Source: Halocatena pleomorpha (GTDB lineage Archaea; Halobacteriota; Halobacteria; Halobacteriales; Haloarculaceae). Taken from it: 47,714 nucleotides of DNA. Of this stretch, positions 32,271 through 43,127 are shown piece after piece. Position numbers and translations under genes: made by a program. Each line of letters starts with the position of its first letter. Positions within the stretch are counted from its first letter, which is position 1. The stretch is taken from assembly GCF_003862495.1 (NCBI RefSeq), contig NZ_RRCH01000007.1:1-47714 (forward strand), read 5' to 3'. A model generated the notes under the pieces. That model saw only the letters and a list, made by a program, of their open reading frames with translations. It did not search any database and was not told the origin of the DNA.

Positions 32271-32499
32271 CAACATAGTAACGGTTTGGGACCCCCTAAA
32301 CAGCGGATTGGGTGGGAAGAGACGGTACATTCCGTCTCAGTCGGGTACGTATACGCTATGCACTCGTCGATATTATTACTTTTTGTTAAAATATTGAATG
32401 AATATGGTGGGCGTGTGAGACGCTCCTGAATAATCAATGGAAACTAAGAGACAATACGGCAGCAGTGAATCCATATCGATCGAGGAGTACTGGAAAAGC
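32271..32499. other. Intergenic stretch between DsbA-like promoter and tRNA-Asp
   Basis: This is the remainder of a 333-base gene-free gap; no reading frame with a motif is seen. It includes an AT-rich part (TTATTACTTTTTGTTAAAATATTG near 32375) that could serve as the 3' end region of tRNA-Asp. Confidence 0.4.
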
Positions 32500-32571
32500 G
32501 CCCGAGGCGGGATTTGAACCCGCGTCACGACCGTGACAGGGTCGTATGATGGGCCACTACACCACCCGGGC
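32500..32571 (-). tRNA. tRNA-Asp (anticodon GTC)
   Basis: The minus strand folds into a 72-base cloverleaf. The acceptor is GCCCGGG with CTCGGGC, the anticodon arm CGACC-CTGTCAC-GGTCG gives anticodon GTC, and the T-arm is GCGGG-TTCAAAT-CCCGC. CCA is not encoded. Confidence 0.95.
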
Positions 32572-32600
32572 ACGCTGCATTCGTTGGTATTAGGTTCTTT

Positions 32601-32609
32601 CATTTAAGC
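32601..32609 (-). promoter_or_regulatory. TATA-like box of tRNA-Asp
   Basis: GCTTAAATG on the minus strand lies 30-38 bases upstream of the tRNA 5' end, consistent with an archaeal TATA box. Confidence 0.5.
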
Positions 32610-32762
32610 CTTTCTAAAGTGGCTGGCTGGATGTTGGCTATCGAACACAGATTCACGGGCGAGCGTGCTGTTAGCCGTCGGTAGTAACTCTTATGCCGGT
32701 CGCTCCGGTATCAATCTGTAGTATCTCGAGATAGCCTTCTCCACCACTGGTCAGAGACACAC

Positions 32763-32993
32763 ATGGTAGACGCAACCGAACACGAGCTCGTCCCAGAGCA
32801 CTCGCTCGTTGACGAAGAGACACTCGAAGGAGTGCTCGACGAGTACAACATCGACCGAACAGATCTTCCAAAAATAAAGCGGCGCGACCCAGCACTCGCG
32901 GATATCGATGCGGAAGCTGGAGACGTGATTCGTATCGTTCGTGATTCACGAACTGCAGAAACGGCCGTAATATACCGACTCGTAATAGAATGA
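32763..32993 (+). CDS. rpoH: RNA polymerase subunit H (Rpo5)
   Basis: This 76-residue archaeal homologue of the C-terminal domain of eukaryotic RPB5 sits at the downstream jaw of RNA polymerase. The recognisable block is [23 protein letters not shown], followed by [24 protein letters not shown]. It is the first gene of the polymerase operon and overlaps rpoB'' by 4 bases. A TATA-like ACTCTTATG lies about 70 bases upstream. Confidence 0.95.
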   Translation: MVDATEHELVPEHSLVDEETLEGVLDEYNIDRTDLPKIKRRDPALADIDAEAGDVIRIVRDSRTAETAVIYRLVIE

Positions 32994-34552
32994 ACAGAGA
33001 AAGCAGACGCGCAATTTCCCGGGAATATTTCTCACGGGATCGGCTTGCAGCTCACCACTTTCGGTCGTTCAACGCGTTCCTCAACCGAGGAATGCAGGAG
33101 GTGGTCGACGAAAAGGAAACCATCGACACCGATATCGGTGACAAGGAGGGCCAAGAACCGGTGTGGGTAGAACTCGGAAACGTCCGCGTGACGACTCCCC
33201 GTGTGCGCGAGGCCGACGGAAGTGAAGAGCTACAGTATCCACAGGAAGCCCGTCTCCGGAACATCACGTACGCCGCCCCGGTGTTCATGGAGATGACGAT
33301 CGTTCGTGGCGGAGAAGACGAGGAAGAGCACATCGTCGATCAGGCCGAAACGAAGGTCGGTCGAATGCCGGTCATGGTCGGATCGGATAAATGTAATATC
33401 ACTGGTTTTTCAGACGACGAACTCATCGAAATCGGGGAGGATCCGGCGGATCCGGGCGGCTATTTCATCGTCAACGGTTCCGAGCGAGTGTTAATGACCT
33501 CCGAAGATCTCGCTCCGAACAAGATCCTCGCGGAAGAAGACACGAAATACGGGGAGACGATACAGGTCGCAAAGACGTTCTCCCAGCGCCGTGGCTACCG
33601 CGCGCTCGTGCTGTGTGAGCGCAATCGTGAGGGATTGCTTGAAGTATCGTTCCCGTCCGTTTCGGGCAGTATCAACTTCGTGACGCTCGTTCGCGCGCTT
33701 GGACTAGAGTCGGACGAAGAGATTGTCCACCGTGTGAGCGACGACCCGGAAGTCGTGAAGTTCATGCTTGAGAACTTGGAAGCGGCGGAAGTCCAATCCA
33801 CAACGGAAGCGATCGAAACGCTCGGGCAGCGCGTCGCCCAAGGCCAAGGGAAGAACTACCAGCTCAAACGCGCAAACTACGTTATCGATCGGTATCTGCT
33901 GCCACACCTTCACGAGGATGGGGTCCCCGAAGAGGAAGTTCGGCTGAACAAGGCGTTTTATCTCTGCCGGATGGCCGAGGCGTGTTTCGAGCTCGCGTTA
34001 GGCCGCCGAGAGGAGGACGACAAGGACCACTACGCCAACAAGCGGCTGAAAGTGTCCGGCGATCTGATGCGGGATCTGTTCCGAACGGCACTGAACAAAC
34101 TCGCACGAGACGTGAAATACCAACTCGAACGAGCCAACATGCGCAACCGGCAGCTATCAGTGAGCACCGTCGTCCGCTCAGACGTGCTGACCGAACGGCT
34201 CGAACACCCGATTGCGACCGGAAACTGGGTCGGTGGTCGGTCGGGCGTCTCCCAGCTCGTCGATCGGACCGACTACATGGGTGTGCTCTCACACCTCCGC
34301 CGACTCCGGAGTCCGCTGTCTCGCAGCCAGCCCCACTTCGAAGCGCGAGACCTCCACGCAACCCAGTGGGGACGCATCTGTCCGTCCGAAACGCCGGAAG
34401 GACCGAACTGTGGACTCGTGAAAAACTTCGCACAAGCGATGGAGCTCTCACAGAACGTCGAAGACGAGCGGACCTTAAAGCGAGAGCTCTCGACGATGGG
34501 AGTGCGAGGAATCGCGGGGATCGACACACTCGAACGAACAGCAGGCGACTAA
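32990..34552 (+). CDS. rpoB2: RNA polymerase subunit B'' (N-terminal half of beta)
   Basis: The 520-residue N-terminal half of the second-largest subunit; B is split in haloarchaea. It includes the protrusion, lobe and fork. Segments [31 protein letters not shown] and [28 protein letters not shown] (fork/rifampicin-pocket region), and [24 protein letters not shown] are diagnostic. It ends 9 bases before rpoB', which carries the rest of the chain. Confidence 0.97.
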   Translation: MNRESRRAISREYFSRDRLAAHHFRSFNAFLNRGMQEVVDEKETIDTDIGDKEGQEPVWVELGNVRVTTPRVREADGSEELQYPQEARLRNITYAAPVFMEMTIVRGGEDEEEHIVDQAETKVGRMPVMVGSDKCNITGFSDDELIEIGEDPADPGGYFIVNGSERVLMTSEDLAPNKILAEEDTKYGETIQVAKTFSQRRGYRALVLCERNREGLLEVSFPSVSGSINFVTLVRALGLESDEEIVHRVSDDPEVVKFMLENLEAAEVQSTTEAIETLGQRVAQGQGKNYQLKRANYVIDRYLLPHLHEDGVPEEEVRLNKAFYLCRMAEACFELALGRREEDDKDHYANKRLKVSGDLMRDLFRTALNKLARDVKYQLERANMRNRQLSVSTVVRSDVLTERLEHPIATGNWVGGRSGVSQLVDRTDYMGVLSHLRRLRSPLSRSQPHFEARDLHATQWGRICPSETPEGPNCGLVKNFAQAMELSQNVEDERTLKRELSTMGVRGIAGIDTLERTAGD

Positions 34553-34561
34553 CAGCAAACA

Positions 34562-36388
34562 ATGAGTCAGGGACAAAACGCGAAAGTGTACGTTAACGGT
34601 AGTTTGGTCGGAACGCATCCCGAGCCCCAGCAGCTCGCAAGCGATATTCGAGAAGCACGCCGGCGCGGGGATATCGGAGAGATGGTGAACGTCGCAGTCA
34701 AAGAGCGCACCAGTGAAGTCATCGTCAACGCTGACGCAGGACGCGCGCGGCGGCCGCTCATCGTCGTTGAGAACGGCGAGCCACGGGTAGACGACGAGGA
34801 CATCGAAGCGATCAAAGACGGAGGGATCGAATTCGAGGACCTCATCGCCAGCGGCGCAGTCGAGTTCATCGACGCTGAAGAAGAAGAAGACATCTACGTC
34901 GCTGTCGACGAGTCAGATCTCACCGAGGACCACACCCACCTCGAAATCGATCCGCAGCTGATGTTCGGAATCGGTGCGGGGATGATTCCCTATCCCGAAC
35001 ACAACGCTTCACCGCGTATCACGATGGGATCGGGGATGATCAAACAGTCGCTGGGGCTGCCATCAGCGAACTACCGCATCCGCCCGGATACGCGCCAACA
35101 CCTGTTGCATTATCCCCAGCTGTCGATGGTCTCCACTCAGACCACAGAACAGATCGGGTACGACGACCGTCCAGCCGCTCAGAACTTCGTCGTTGCCGTG
35201 ATGTCGTATGAAGGGTTCAACATCGAGGACGCGCTCGTTTTGAACAAAGGAAGCGTCGACCGTGCGCTCGCGCGGTCGCATTTCTTCCGGACATACGAGG
35301 GAGAGGAACGTCGGTACCCTGGTGGACAGGAAGACCACTTCGAGATTCCGGACGACGAGGTCCGTGGCGCACGCGGTGAGGAAGCCTACAACCACCTCGA
35401 TGAGGACGGGTTGGTCAACCCCGAAACCGATGTTGGAGAAAACGACGTGCTGTTGGGCAAAACCAGCCCCCCCCGCTTCCTCGAAGAGCCGGACGACATG
35501 GGTGGACTTGGACGACAGAAACGCCGGGAGACCAGCGTAACGATGCGCTCAGGAGAGAATGGCGTGGTCGACACTGTCACGCTCATGGAGGGTGAAGACG
35601 GCTCAAAGCTCTCGAAAGTGAGCGTCCGCGACGAGCGGATTCCCGAACTCGGTGACAAGTTCGCGTCCCGGCACGGTCAGAAAGGCGTTATCGGGCACAT
35701 CGCACCCCAAGAAGACATGCCGTTCACGCAGGACGGTGTCGTTCCGGACCTGATCCTCAATCCCCACGCGCTTCCGTCACGGATGACCGTCGGCCACATT
35801 CTTGAGATGCTCGGTGGGAAGGTCGGCGCGCTCGAAGGGCGGCGCGTCGACGGAACGCCGTTCCAAGGCGAAGGCGAGGAATCGCTCCGCTCGGCACTCG
35901 ACGACCACGGCTTCAAATCCAGCGGCAAGGAGATCATGTACTCGGGCGTGACCGGCGAGAAGATCGACGCGGAGATCTTCGTCGGCGTTATCTTCTACCA
36001 GAAGCTGTATCACATGGTCTCGAACAAGATCCACGCTCGTTCGCGGGGGCCCGTTCAAGTGCTCACCCGCCAACCGACCGAAGGACGCGCTCGGGAGGGA
36101 GGACTCCGCGTCGGAGAGATGGAACGCGACGTGCTCATCGGGCACGGCGCGGCGATGGCGCTCAAAGAACGCTTACTGGATGAATCCGATCGAGAACAGG
36201 TGTATGTGAGCGCAGACACCGGAATGGTCGCCGTCAACGACGTTAACCAACGACGGGTGTACGACCCGCTCACCGGCGACGAAAGCGATATCCACGAGGT
36301 GGAGATCAGCTACGCGTTCAAACTCCTGCTAGACGAAATGATGGCGCTCGGCATCCGACCACGACTCAACCTAGAGGACGCAGTATAA
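34562..36388 (+). CDS. rpoB1: RNA polymerase subunit B' (C-terminal half of beta)
   Basis: The 608-residue C-terminal half of the beta subunit carries the hybrid-binding and wall domains and the clamp anchor. Blocks seen are [33 protein letters not shown] at residues 364-375, [21 protein letters not shown] and YYQKL-type [25 protein letters not shown]. Its stop overlaps the rpoA' start by one base (TAATG). Confidence 0.97.
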   Translation: MSQGQNAKVYVNGSLVGTHPEPQQLASDIREARRRGDIGEMVNVAVKERTSEVIVNADAGRARRPLIVVENGEPRVDDEDIEAIKDGGIEFEDLIASGAVEFIDAEEEEDIYVAVDESDLTEDHTHLEIDPQLMFGIGAGMIPYPEHNASPRITMGSGMIKQSLGLPSANYRIRPDTRQHLLHYPQLSMVSTQTTEQIGYDDRPAAQNFVVAVMSYEGFNIEDALVLNKGSVDRALARSHFFRTYEGEERRYPGGQEDHFEIPDDEVRGARGEEAYNHLDEDGLVNPETDVGENDVLLGKTSPPRFLEEPDDMGGLGRQKRRETSVTMRSGENGVVDTVTLMEGEDGSKLSKVSVRDERIPELGDKFASRHGQKGVIGHIAPQEDMPFTQDGVVPDLILNPHALPSRMTVGHILEMLGGKVGALEGRRVDGTPFQGEGEESLRSALDDHGFKSSGKEIMYSGVTGEKIDAEIFVGVIFYQKLYHMVSNKIHARSRGPVQVLTRQPTEGRAREGGLRVGEMERDVLIGHGAAMALKERLLDESDREQVYVSADTGMVAVNDVNQRRVYDPLTGDESDIHEVEISYAFKLLLDEMMALGIRPRLNLEDAV

Positions 36389-39324
36389 TGTCAATGCAAA
36401 CGCCAAAAGACATCAGTTCGATCGATTTTGGACTGATGGATCCCGAGACGTATCGTGATATGTCAATAACGAAGGTTATCACGGCGGACACCTACGATGA
36501 CGACGGATTCCCGATCGACATGGGGTTGATGGACCCGCGATTGGGCGTGATCGATCCGGGGTTAGAGTGTCCGACGTGCGGGCAGCGGTCGGGCTCTTGT
36601 CCCGGCCACTTCGGTCATATTGAGCTCGCGGCTCCGGTCATCCACGTCGGCTTTTCGAAGCGGGTTCGACGGCTGCTTCGCGGGACGTGTCGAGAGTGTT
36701 CACAACTGCTGTTGACCGCAGAAGAGCGGGGCGAATTCAGAGACCGGCTCCAGCGGACAATCGAGTTGGGTGACGACCAAAGCGACGTGATGAAAGCGGC
36801 GATCCGTCAAGCCCGAAAGAAAGACCAGTGTCCTCACTGTGGCGAAAAGCAGTTCGACATCAAACACGAGAAGCCGACGACGTACTACGAAGTACAGGAC
36901 GTTCTCACGAACGAGTATCCCGAGTTGATCGCGGCGGCGATGCAAGGCGAAGCCATCGGTGATGAGGATCCCGAATCGGTGTCCCGAGAGCCGAAGTCAC
37001 CCGACGAACTCGCAAACGAGACCGGGATCGATCTGTCGCGCATCAACGAGATCCTTTCGGGGACGTTCCGGCCGCGCCCGGAAGATCGCAAATCGATCGA
37101 GTCAGCGCTGTCGGCCGATCTGACCGAAGAGGACATGAACAAGCTGATGGCTTCGGACATCCGGGACTGGTTTGAGGACATTCCGGACGAGGACCTCTCG
37201 GTGTTGGGGATCGATCCCGACAACTCCCGGCCGGAATGGATGATCCTCACCGTGTTGCCGGTGCCGCCGGTGACAGCTCGACCGTCGATCACGCTGGACA
37301 ACGGCCAGCGATCGGAGGACGATCTCACCCACAAGCTGGTCGATATCATCCGAATCAACCAGCGGTTCATGGAGAACCGCGAGGCAGGCGCACCACAGCT
37401 CATCATCGAGGACCTGTGGGAACTGCTCCAATACCACGTGACGACGTTCATGGACAACGAGATTTCCGGAACGCCACCGGCCCGGCACCGCTCGGGTCGC
37501 CCGCTGAAAACGCTGTCACAGCGGCTGAAAGGCAAGGAAGGTCGGTTCCGTGGGAGCCTCTCGGGCAAACGAGTCAACTTCTCGGCCCGGACGGTGATCA
37601 GCCCCGATCCGACGCTGTCGCTGAACGAAGTCGGTGTTCCACGACGGGTCGCAAGCGAGATGACCCAGACGATGAACGTCACAGAGCGCAACGTCGGGGA
37701 AGCGCGCCAGTACGTCCGTAACGGTCCGAACAGCCATCCAGGCGCAAACTACGTGAAACGGCCGGACGGACGGCGGCTGAAGGTGACTCAGAAGAACTGT
37801 GAGGAGCTTGCAGAGAAGGTTCAAGCCGGCTGGGAAGTGAACCGGCATCTCGTGGACGGAGACATCGTGATCTTCAACCGGCAGCCGTCGCTCCACCGGA
37901 TGTCGATCATGGCCCACGAGGTTGTGGTGATGCCGTACAAGACCTTCCGGCTCAACACGACCGTCTGCCCGCCGTACAACGCCGACTTCGACGGCGACGA
38001 GATGAACATGCACGCCCTCCAAAACGAGGAGGCACGTGCAGAAGCGCGCGTACTCATGCGCGTTCAAGAGCAGATCCTCAGTCCTCGGTTCGGTGAGAAC
38101 ATCATCGGCGCAATTCAGGACCACATCTCAGGGACGTATCTGCTCACCAACGAAAATCCCAGCTTCAACGAGACCCAAGCGCTCGATCTGCTCCGAGCGA
38201 CCCGAGTCGACGAGCTGCCCGAGCCAGATCACGTCGAGGGAGAGACCGAGTACTGGACCGGCCGGACGCTCTTCTCGGAGTTGCTTCCGGACGGGCTCAA
38301 TCTCGAATTCACGAGCTCAACGGGCGATACAGTCGTTGTCGAGAACGGCCAACTCATGGACGGCACCGTCGACGAGGACGCTGTCGGTGCGTTCGGTGGT
38401 GAGGTAGTTGACACGATCTGCAAGCAGTACAGCACGACCCGAGCGCGGATGTTCGTCAACGAGGTGGCCGCGCTTGCGATGCGCGCGATCATGCACTTTG
38501 GGTTCTCGATCGGGATCGACGACGAGTCGATCCCACGGAACGCGCAAGCAGAGATCGAAGAAACCATCGACAACGCGTATGACCGCGTCGAAGAGCTGAT
38601 CGAGGTGTACGAAAACGGGGACCTCGAATCGCTTCCCGGCCGAACCGTTCACGAAACCCTCGAAATGAAGATCATGCAGGCACTTGGAAAAGTGCGTGAC
38701 ACCGCCGGTGACATCGTCGGTGATCACTTCGGAAGCGACAACCCTGCGGTCGTGATGGCTCAATCCGGCGCGCGTGGTTCGATGCTGAACCTCACACAGA
38801 TGGCTGGCTGTGTTGGCCAGCAGGCAGTTCGTGGCGAGCGGATCAACCGCGGCTATGAGAACCGCACGCTGAGTCACTACCAGGAGGACGATCTCGGTGC
38901 CGATGCCCACGGATTCGTGGAGTCGTCGTATCGCAACGGACTCTCCCCGCGTGAGTTCTTCTTCCACGCCGTGAGTGGCCGTGAAGGGTTGGTCGACACG
39001 GCAGTTCGAACGTCGAAATCCGGGTATCTCCAGCGCCGACTCATCAACGCACTGTCAGAGCTGGAGACCCAATACGACGGAACGGTGCGAAACACGAAAG
39101 ACACGATCGTTCAGTTCGAATTTGGAGAGGACGGCACCAGTCCGGTGAAAGTCTCCTCTGATAAAGATCACGAGATCGACATCGAGGGCATCACCGAGTC
39201 AGTGCTCGAAGCCGAATTCGAAGACGAAGGGGTCGCGTTCCTCGGCGAGGAGCGCGACGCGACCGACACCCGAACGAACCTCTCTGAGCGCATGGACGCA
39301 ACGATGGTTCAAGGTGATGACTGA
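36388..39324 (+). CDS. rpoA1: RNA polymerase subunit A' (N-terminal part of beta')
   Basis: The 978-residue part of the largest subunit holds the active site. The N-terminal clamp zinc site is C61, C64, C71 and H74 (CPTCG...CPGH), and a second zinc pair is CPHCG near 148. The catalytic NADFDGDEM has the three aspartates at D533, D535 and D537. The bridge-helix-like region is within [19 protein letters not shown]. It overlaps rpoA'' by one base (TGATGG). Confidence 0.98.
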   Translation: MSMQTPKDISSIDFGLMDPETYRDMSITKVITADTYDDDGFPIDMGLMDPRLGVIDPGLECPTCGQRSGSCPGHFGHIELAAPVIHVGFSKRVRRLLRGTCRECSQLLLTAEERGEFRDRLQRTIELGDDQSDVMKAAIRQARKKDQCPHCGEKQFDIKHEKPTTYYEVQDVLTNEYPELIAAAMQGEAIGDEDPESVSREPKSPDELANETGIDLSRINEILSGTFRPRPEDRKSIESALSADLTEEDMNKLMASDIRDWFEDIPDEDLSVLGIDPDNSRPEWMILTVLPVPPVTARPSITLDNGQRSEDDLTHKLVDIIRINQRFMENREAGAPQLIIEDLWELLQYHVTTFMDNEISGTPPARHRSGRPLKTLSQRLKGKEGRFRGSLSGKRVNFSARTVISPDPTLSLNEVGVPRRVASEMTQTMNVTERNVGEARQYVRNGPNSHPGANYVKRPDGRRLKVTQKNCEELAEKVQAGWEVNRHLVDGDIVIFNRQPSLHRMSIMAHEVVVMPYKTFRLNTTVCPPYNADFDGDEMNMHALQNEEARAEARVLMRVQEQILSPRFGENIIGAIQDHISGTYLLTNENPSFNETQALDLLRATRVDELPEPDHVEGETEYWTGRTLFSELLPDGLNLEFTSSTGDTVVVENGQLMDGTVDEDAVGAFGGEVVDTICKQYSTTRARMFVNEVAALAMRAIMHFGFSIGIDDESIPRNAQAEIEETIDNAYDRVEELIEVYENGDLESLPGRTVHETLEMKIMQALGKVRDTAGDIVGDHFGSDNPAVVMAQSGARGSMLNLTQMAGCVGQQAVRGERINRGYENRTLSHYQEDDLGADAHGFVESSYRNGLSPREFFFHAVSGREGLVDTAVRTSKSGYLQRRLINALSELETQYDGTVRNTKDTIVQFEFGEDGTSPVKVSSDKDHEIDIEGITESVLEAEFEDEGVAFLGEERDATDTRTNLSERMDATMVQGDD

Positions 39325-40517
39325 TGGCAGTGAGTGACGATATCGAACTCGTCGTTGAGGACACGGAACTCCCACGACGGCTCAAAGACAAGGTGTACAG
39401 CGTTATCAACGAGAAAGGCGTGACCGACATCGAGGACGCCGATCAGATCGCCCGCCAGGTCGAACGGGAGTACGTCGATACGCGCGTCGATCCGCTCGAT
39501 CCTGTGGGCACCGTCAGCGCCCAATCCATCGGGGAGCCGGGGACGCAGATGACGATGAACACCTTCCACTACGCGGGGGTTGCAGAGATCGACGTGACCC
39601 AGGGGTTGCCACGTCTCATCGAGTTGGTTGACGCGCGGAAGACGCCGGACACGCCGACGATGACGGTGCATTTAGACGAAGAGCACGCCGAAAACCGCGA
39701 GAAGGCCCACGAAGTGGTGTGGAAGGTTGAGGCAACCCGCATTCTCGCGTTAGGTGACGTGTCGACCAACGTCGCTGACATGCTGGTACGGATCGATCTC
39801 AACGAAGAGACCCTCCGTGAGCGGTGGCCGACGGTCGAGAGTTTGGAGATCATCGTCACTGAGATCGCTGACACGATCGAAGGCGAACTTGGTGTTGAAA
39901 CATATCACCAAGAGACGATGATCGAATTCGGGCCGGACGAACCGAGTTACCGTGATCTCCTCCAGTTGGTTGAGGAGCTTCGTGACATTGTCTTCAAAGG
40001 AATTGGGGACATCTCTCGGGTCGTCATCCGGAAAGAGGACCGCGAGGACGGAGACGGGCAGGAATTCGTGTTGTACACCGAAGGCGCGGCCTTCAAGAAA
40101 GTACTCGAAATCGAGGGCGTCGACGCGAGCCGAACGACGACCAACAACATCCACGAGGTGTACCGCGTACTGGGCGTCGAAGCCGCCCGTGAGCGCATTA
40201 TCGAGGAGACGATGGACACCCTCGAAGAACAGGGTCTCGGCGACGTGAACATTCGACATCTGATGTTGGTCGCGGACATCATGACCAACCGAGGAACGAT
40301 CGAATCGATCGGCCGACACGGCATTTCCGGGAACAAAGAGAGCGTTCTCGCGCGCGCTGCGTTCGAAGTGACCGTCAACCACCTGCTTGATGCCGCTGTT
40401 CACGGCGAATCCGACGAACTTGACGGCGTGACCGAGAACGTTATCGTCGGAAAGCCGATCAGACTCGGGACAGGAGACGTTACACTCCGAATGGGGTCGA
40501 CGGCGTCAGACGAATAG
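39324..40517 (+). CDS. rpoA2: RNA polymerase subunit A'' (C-terminal part of beta')
   Basis: The 397-residue C-terminal part of the largest subunit carries the trigger loop and cleft. Key blocks are [52 protein letters not shown]-like [22 protein letters not shown], and [24 protein letters not shown]. Haloarchaeal operons normally continue with nusA here; instead the next 430 bases contain only a small gene on the opposite strand. Confidence 0.97.
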   Translation: MAVSDDIELVVEDTELPRRLKDKVYSVINEKGVTDIEDADQIARQVEREYVDTRVDPLDPVGTVSAQSIGEPGTQMTMNTFHYAGVAEIDVTQGLPRLIELVDARKTPDTPTMTVHLDEEHAENREKAHEVVWKVEATRILALGDVSTNVADMLVRIDLNEETLRERWPTVESLEIIVTEIADTIEGELGVETYHQETMIEFGPDEPSYRDLLQLVEELRDIVFKGIGDISRVVIRKEDREDGDGQEFVLYTEGAAFKKVLEIEGVDASRTTTNNIHEVYRVLGVEAARERIIEETMDTLEEQGLGDVNIRHLMLVADIMTNRGTIESIGRHGISGNKESVLARAAFEVTVNHLLDAAVHGESDELDGVTENVIVGKPIRLGTGDVTLRMGSTASDE

Positions 40518-40559
40518 GGGTCCGAACGCCGTGGTTCGGAACCGAAGCGGTTCCTCCCC

Positions 40560-40829
40560 TTACCGTACGGATATGACGATCCCAACCACGAGTCCGACCA
40601 GAACGATGACAGCCGCAAGCGAATAGGACATTCCGATGAGGACACTGACCATCGTGGAGTGTTCGATCAGTCCTGTGTTGATGGCTACCCAGTCGAGCAG
40701 GCGACCGAACACGAACAGGAAGACGACGAACGAAAATATTTTCCCAGTAATACTTCCGAAGAATTCCTTGAGCTTGTGACCGATCGAGCCATCAGAGTCG
40801 ACCTGATCCGCTCGCGAGACGTTTGACAT
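40560..40829 (-). CDS. Small two-helix membrane protein in the nusA position
   Basis: The 89-residue protein has an N-terminal polar part (MSNVSRADQVDSDGSIGHKL) and two hydrophobic segments (about residues 29-50 and 62-86: FSFVVFLFVFGRLLDWVAI, SYSLAAVIVLVGLVVGIVIS). No family is recognised. It is read opposite to the polymerase operon. Because archaeal operons usually have nusA here, it probably arrived by rearrangement. The hydrophobic pattern, ATG start and compact fit make it likely real. Confidence 0.6.
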   Translation of the reverse strand: MSNVSRADQVDSDGSIGHKLKEFFGSITGKIFSFVVFLFVFGRLLDWVAINTGLIEHSTMVSVLIGMSYSLAAVIVLVGLVVGIVISVR

Positions 40830-40917
40830 ACCCTACCGGTAATGGGGCAAGCATAATGAGCGTGGTGATCGGTTCGACAGGACCCAACACGCTCCTCGAA
40901 CGAGAGCGAAAAGGGAG

Positions 40918-40926
40918 CCTTAAGTA
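40918..40926 (+). promoter_or_regulatory. TATA-like box of rps12
   Basis: CCTTAAGTA ends about 26 bases before the rps12 ATG. It suggests that S12 and S7 have their own, leaderless promoter, separate from the RNA polymerase genes. Confidence 0.5.
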
Positions 40927-40951
40927 GCTCGATCAGGTACACGGGCGTACT

Positions 40952-41380
40952 ATGGCGAACGGCAAGTACGCCGCGCGGAAACTGAAGAAGGACCGCCAGA
41001 ATCATCGGTGGTCCGACTCGGAATACGCGCGACGCGCTCGCGGACTCGGAGAGAAATCCGATCCCTTAGAGGGTGCTCCTCAGGGACGAGGCATCGTGCT
41101 CGAGAAGGTCGGCGTCGAGGCAAAGCAGCCCAACTCGGCCATCCGGAAATGTGTCCGGGTGCAGCTCATCAAGAACGGAAAGCAGGTGACTGCGTTCTGT
41201 CCCGGCGATGGCGCGATCTCCTTTATCGATGAGCACGACGAAGTGACGATCGCCGGTATCGGTGGCGCGAAGGGTCGCGCAATGGGCGACCTCTCAGGCG
41301 TGAACTACAAAGTCGAAAAGGTAAACGGCGTCAGCCTGATCGAACTCGTCCGCGGGAACGCGGAGAAGCCGGTGCGATAA
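40952..41380 (+). CDS. rps12: Ribosomal protein S12 (uS12)
   Basis: The 142-residue protein of the small-subunit decoding centre is longer than bacterial S12, as usual for archaea. Blocks are [37 protein letters not shown] and [25 protein letters not shown], where the loop holds the decoding-site residues. A two-base gap separates it from rps7. Confidence 0.97.
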   Translation: MANGKYAARKLKKDRQNHRWSDSEYARRARGLGEKSDPLEGAPQGRGIVLEKVGVEAKQPNSAIRKCVRVQLIKNGKQVTAFCPGDGAISFIDEHDEVTIAGIGGAKGRAMGDLSGVNYKVEKVNGVSLIELVRGNAEKPVR

Positions 41381-41381
41381 T

Positions 41382-41996
41382 ATGAGCGGCTCAGAAACAC
41401 CGGATCCAGATCAGCCGGCGGGAAGCGACGAGATTGATGTCCACGCACAACTGTTTGCTCGGTGGAGCGTCTCCGATATCGCCTACTCTGATCCCTCGAC
41501 CGAGCGCTATATCACGGTCACGCCGGTTGCCCACACGATGGGACGGCACTCCTCCAAACAGTTCAAGAAAAGCGAGATCAGCGTCGTCGAGCGGCTCATC
41601 AACCGACTGATGCGAACCGAGGAGAACACGGGCAAGAAAGGGATGACGACGCGGATCGTCCGCGAAGCGTTCGACATTGTCCACGACCGCACGGAAGAAA
41701 ACCCGGTACAAGTGCTCGTGACAGCGGTCGAAAACGCTGCTCCGCGCGAGGAGACGGTCCGACTCAAATACGGCGGAATCTCCGTCCCGCAGGCCGTCGA
41801 CGTCGCTCCGCAGCGCCGGGTCGACCAAGCACTCAAGTTCCTTGCTGAAGGCGCACACGAGGCGTCGTTTAAATCGACGACATCGGTCGAACAAGCACTT
41901 GCCGAGCAGTTGATCGGAGCGTCCAACTACGACGTGCAAACCTACGCCATCAACCAGAAAGAAGAGAAAGAGCGCGTCGCCGCAGCAGCACGATAA
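41382..41996 (+). CDS. rps7: Ribosomal protein S7 (uS7)
   Basis: The 204-residue small-subunit head protein. Segments are FARWSVSDIAYSDPSTERY, RTEENTGKKGMTTRIVREAF, NPVQVLVTAVENAAPREET and VDVAPQRRVDQALKFLAEGAHEASF. It has the normal archaeal N-terminal extension. It ends 34 bases before the converging HExxH gene. Confidence 0.96.
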   Translation: MSGSETPDPDQPAGSDEIDVHAQLFARWSVSDIAYSDPSTERYITVTPVAHTMGRHSSKQFKKSEISVVERLINRLMRTEENTGKKGMTTRIVREAFDIVHDRTEENPVQVLVTAVENAAPREETVRLKYGGISVPQAVDVAPQRRVDQALKFLAEGAHEASFKSTTSVEQALAEQLIGASNYDVQTYAINQKEEKERVAAAAR

Positions 41997-42029
41997 CTGT
42001 TGGCTTCGAGTTTCGAGCCGTCGGAGCAC

Positions 42030-42920
42030 TCATCCGTTCGTGCTGGCCGTGTACGCCCGCGTTACGTCTACGAGTGCGTTCCGGTATTCGGCTTCGTCAG
42101 GGTCGGTGGTGAGCGTCCGAAACCGTGATTTGAACGCGTCGAGATCGATGTTTGGGGCGTCGTTAGCGGCTGCGTGAGCGAGATCATACAGCCGGTGGTC
42201 CGTCCCAACCAGACCATGGCGTTCACACAACGCGAGCGCAAACGCCGCGTTCACAGCGGTGATGTCACCAGAACGCTTCGCGTTCTGGTTGCTAACCGAA
42301 ACTCCCTGAGTTTCGGTGATGTCGCCAGAACTGGCTGGTTCTGGCTGCTGACCAGAATCCCGGATTCTGGTAATGTCACCAGAACGCTTCGCGTTCTGGT
42401 TGCTACCCGACCTCCGCTCGGCTTTTCGAGCAAGCCGTGACCAGACGACCGGAGCAGTTGTCGACTGGTTTATGATTGCACCCGCTAACCCGGATTCGAG
42501 GAACGTAACTAGCTTGTTCGATGGAGTGACATCGAGCGTGATGTCATCGGCGTAAATGTCTTTCATATGATTTGCGATCTGGTAGCAGTGGGCAAGTGTC
42601 CGGCGCTCAACGGACTGTCCGGCAAGCGCGAGGTAGATCGCTTCAGCCGTGGATTGGGTGTGAGAGGGATGCTGCTGTTCGTTACGGTGCATGTGAGAGA
42701 ACTCGTGTAACGCCAGTTCGCGCGCCATTGTCGAACGCGCCGTTTTGTGTGACATATTGAGGAGGTGATGATCGTCGTAGTGAGCTGTCCACGTCCGTTC
42801 GTCTGGATCGGACCGAACACGGACGAAGACCCGTTTGTTGAGATCGTACTCCGTCTCGAACACATCACGCGCGCTCAAAAACGGATCCGCTGGACCACCA
42901 CCCTGCACGTGTACCTCCAT
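42030..42920 (-). CDS. HExxH metalloprotease-like protein interrupted by a palindromic array
   Basis: The protein is 296 residues from the second ATG (42920; a start at 42935 adds five residues). Its N-terminal half contains LHEFSHMHRNE with HEFSH at residues 72-76, an HExxH zinc-hydrolase motif inside a helical region. The C-terminal part is conserved-looking (ALALCERHGLVGTDHRLYDLAH). I think it is the uncharacterised haloarchaeal family (DUF5781-like) often found between rps7 and EF-2; this is recognition, not proof. Residues about 172-222 are low-complexity and repeated: NQNAKRSGDIT at 174-184 and 211-221. They are encoded by the hairpin array at 42268-42399. A likely loop insertion tolerated by the fold. 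Confidence 0.75.
   Translation of the reverse strand: MEVHVQGGGPADPFLSARDVFETEYDLNKRVFVRVRSDPDERTWTAHYDDHHLLNMSHKTARSTMARELALHEFSHMHRNEQQHPSHTQSTAEAIYLALAGQSVERRTLAHCYQIANHMKDIYADDITLDVTPSNKLVTFLESGLAGAIINQSTTAPVVWSRLARKAERRSGSNQNAKRSGDITRIRDSGQQPEPASSGDITETQGVSVSNQNAKRSGDITAVNAAFALALCERHGLVGTDHRLYDLAHAAANDAPNIDLDAFKSRFRTLTTDPDEAEYRNALVDVTRAYTASTNG
42259..42405. repeat. In-frame array of five consecutive palindromes
   Basis: Five hairpins follow one another inside a coding region. They lie at 42268-42288 and 42379-42399 (identical: CCAGAACGC arms around TTC), 42296-42316 (CCGAAACTC arms), 42325-42344 (CCAGAAC arms) and 42352-42370 (CCAGAATC arms). The joining spacers alternate: TTGCTAA, TGATGTCG, CTGCTGA and TAATGTCA. 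The first and last units, with their flanks, form a direct repeat of 36 bases with one mismatch at a 111-base (37-codon) period. All arms vary while pairing is kept. Confidence 0.85.
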
Positions 42921-43127
42921 GCGTATGCATACCACGGCTCGAACGGGTATGATTCTTGTGTCGCCAATGAGTGATCTGAAAAATTCGTGGGCGAACGTGT
43001 GTTATGTTCGGTACGTACGTGGATAACCGAGTAATCATCGAGAGAGTCATCATTCATTGAAAATAATACAAACAGAATCTCATATGCATAACAGTTAGGG
43101 AGGACAAAAAAGATTCACAAAACGACA

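Noticed and set aside
32376-32603. 75-residue minus-strand frame
   Set aside because: It spans the tRNA-Asp gene, which explains the sequence.
40685-41005. 106-residue minus-strand frame considered as a nusA remnant or alternative gene
   Set aside because: Wrong strand, no KH-domain pattern, and it overlaps the better two-helix membrane gene and the rps12 start.
42259-42405. Hairpin array considered as a CRISPR array
   Set aside because: Units are themselves palindromes with 7-8 base spacers, lie inside a coding frame, and no cas gene is near.
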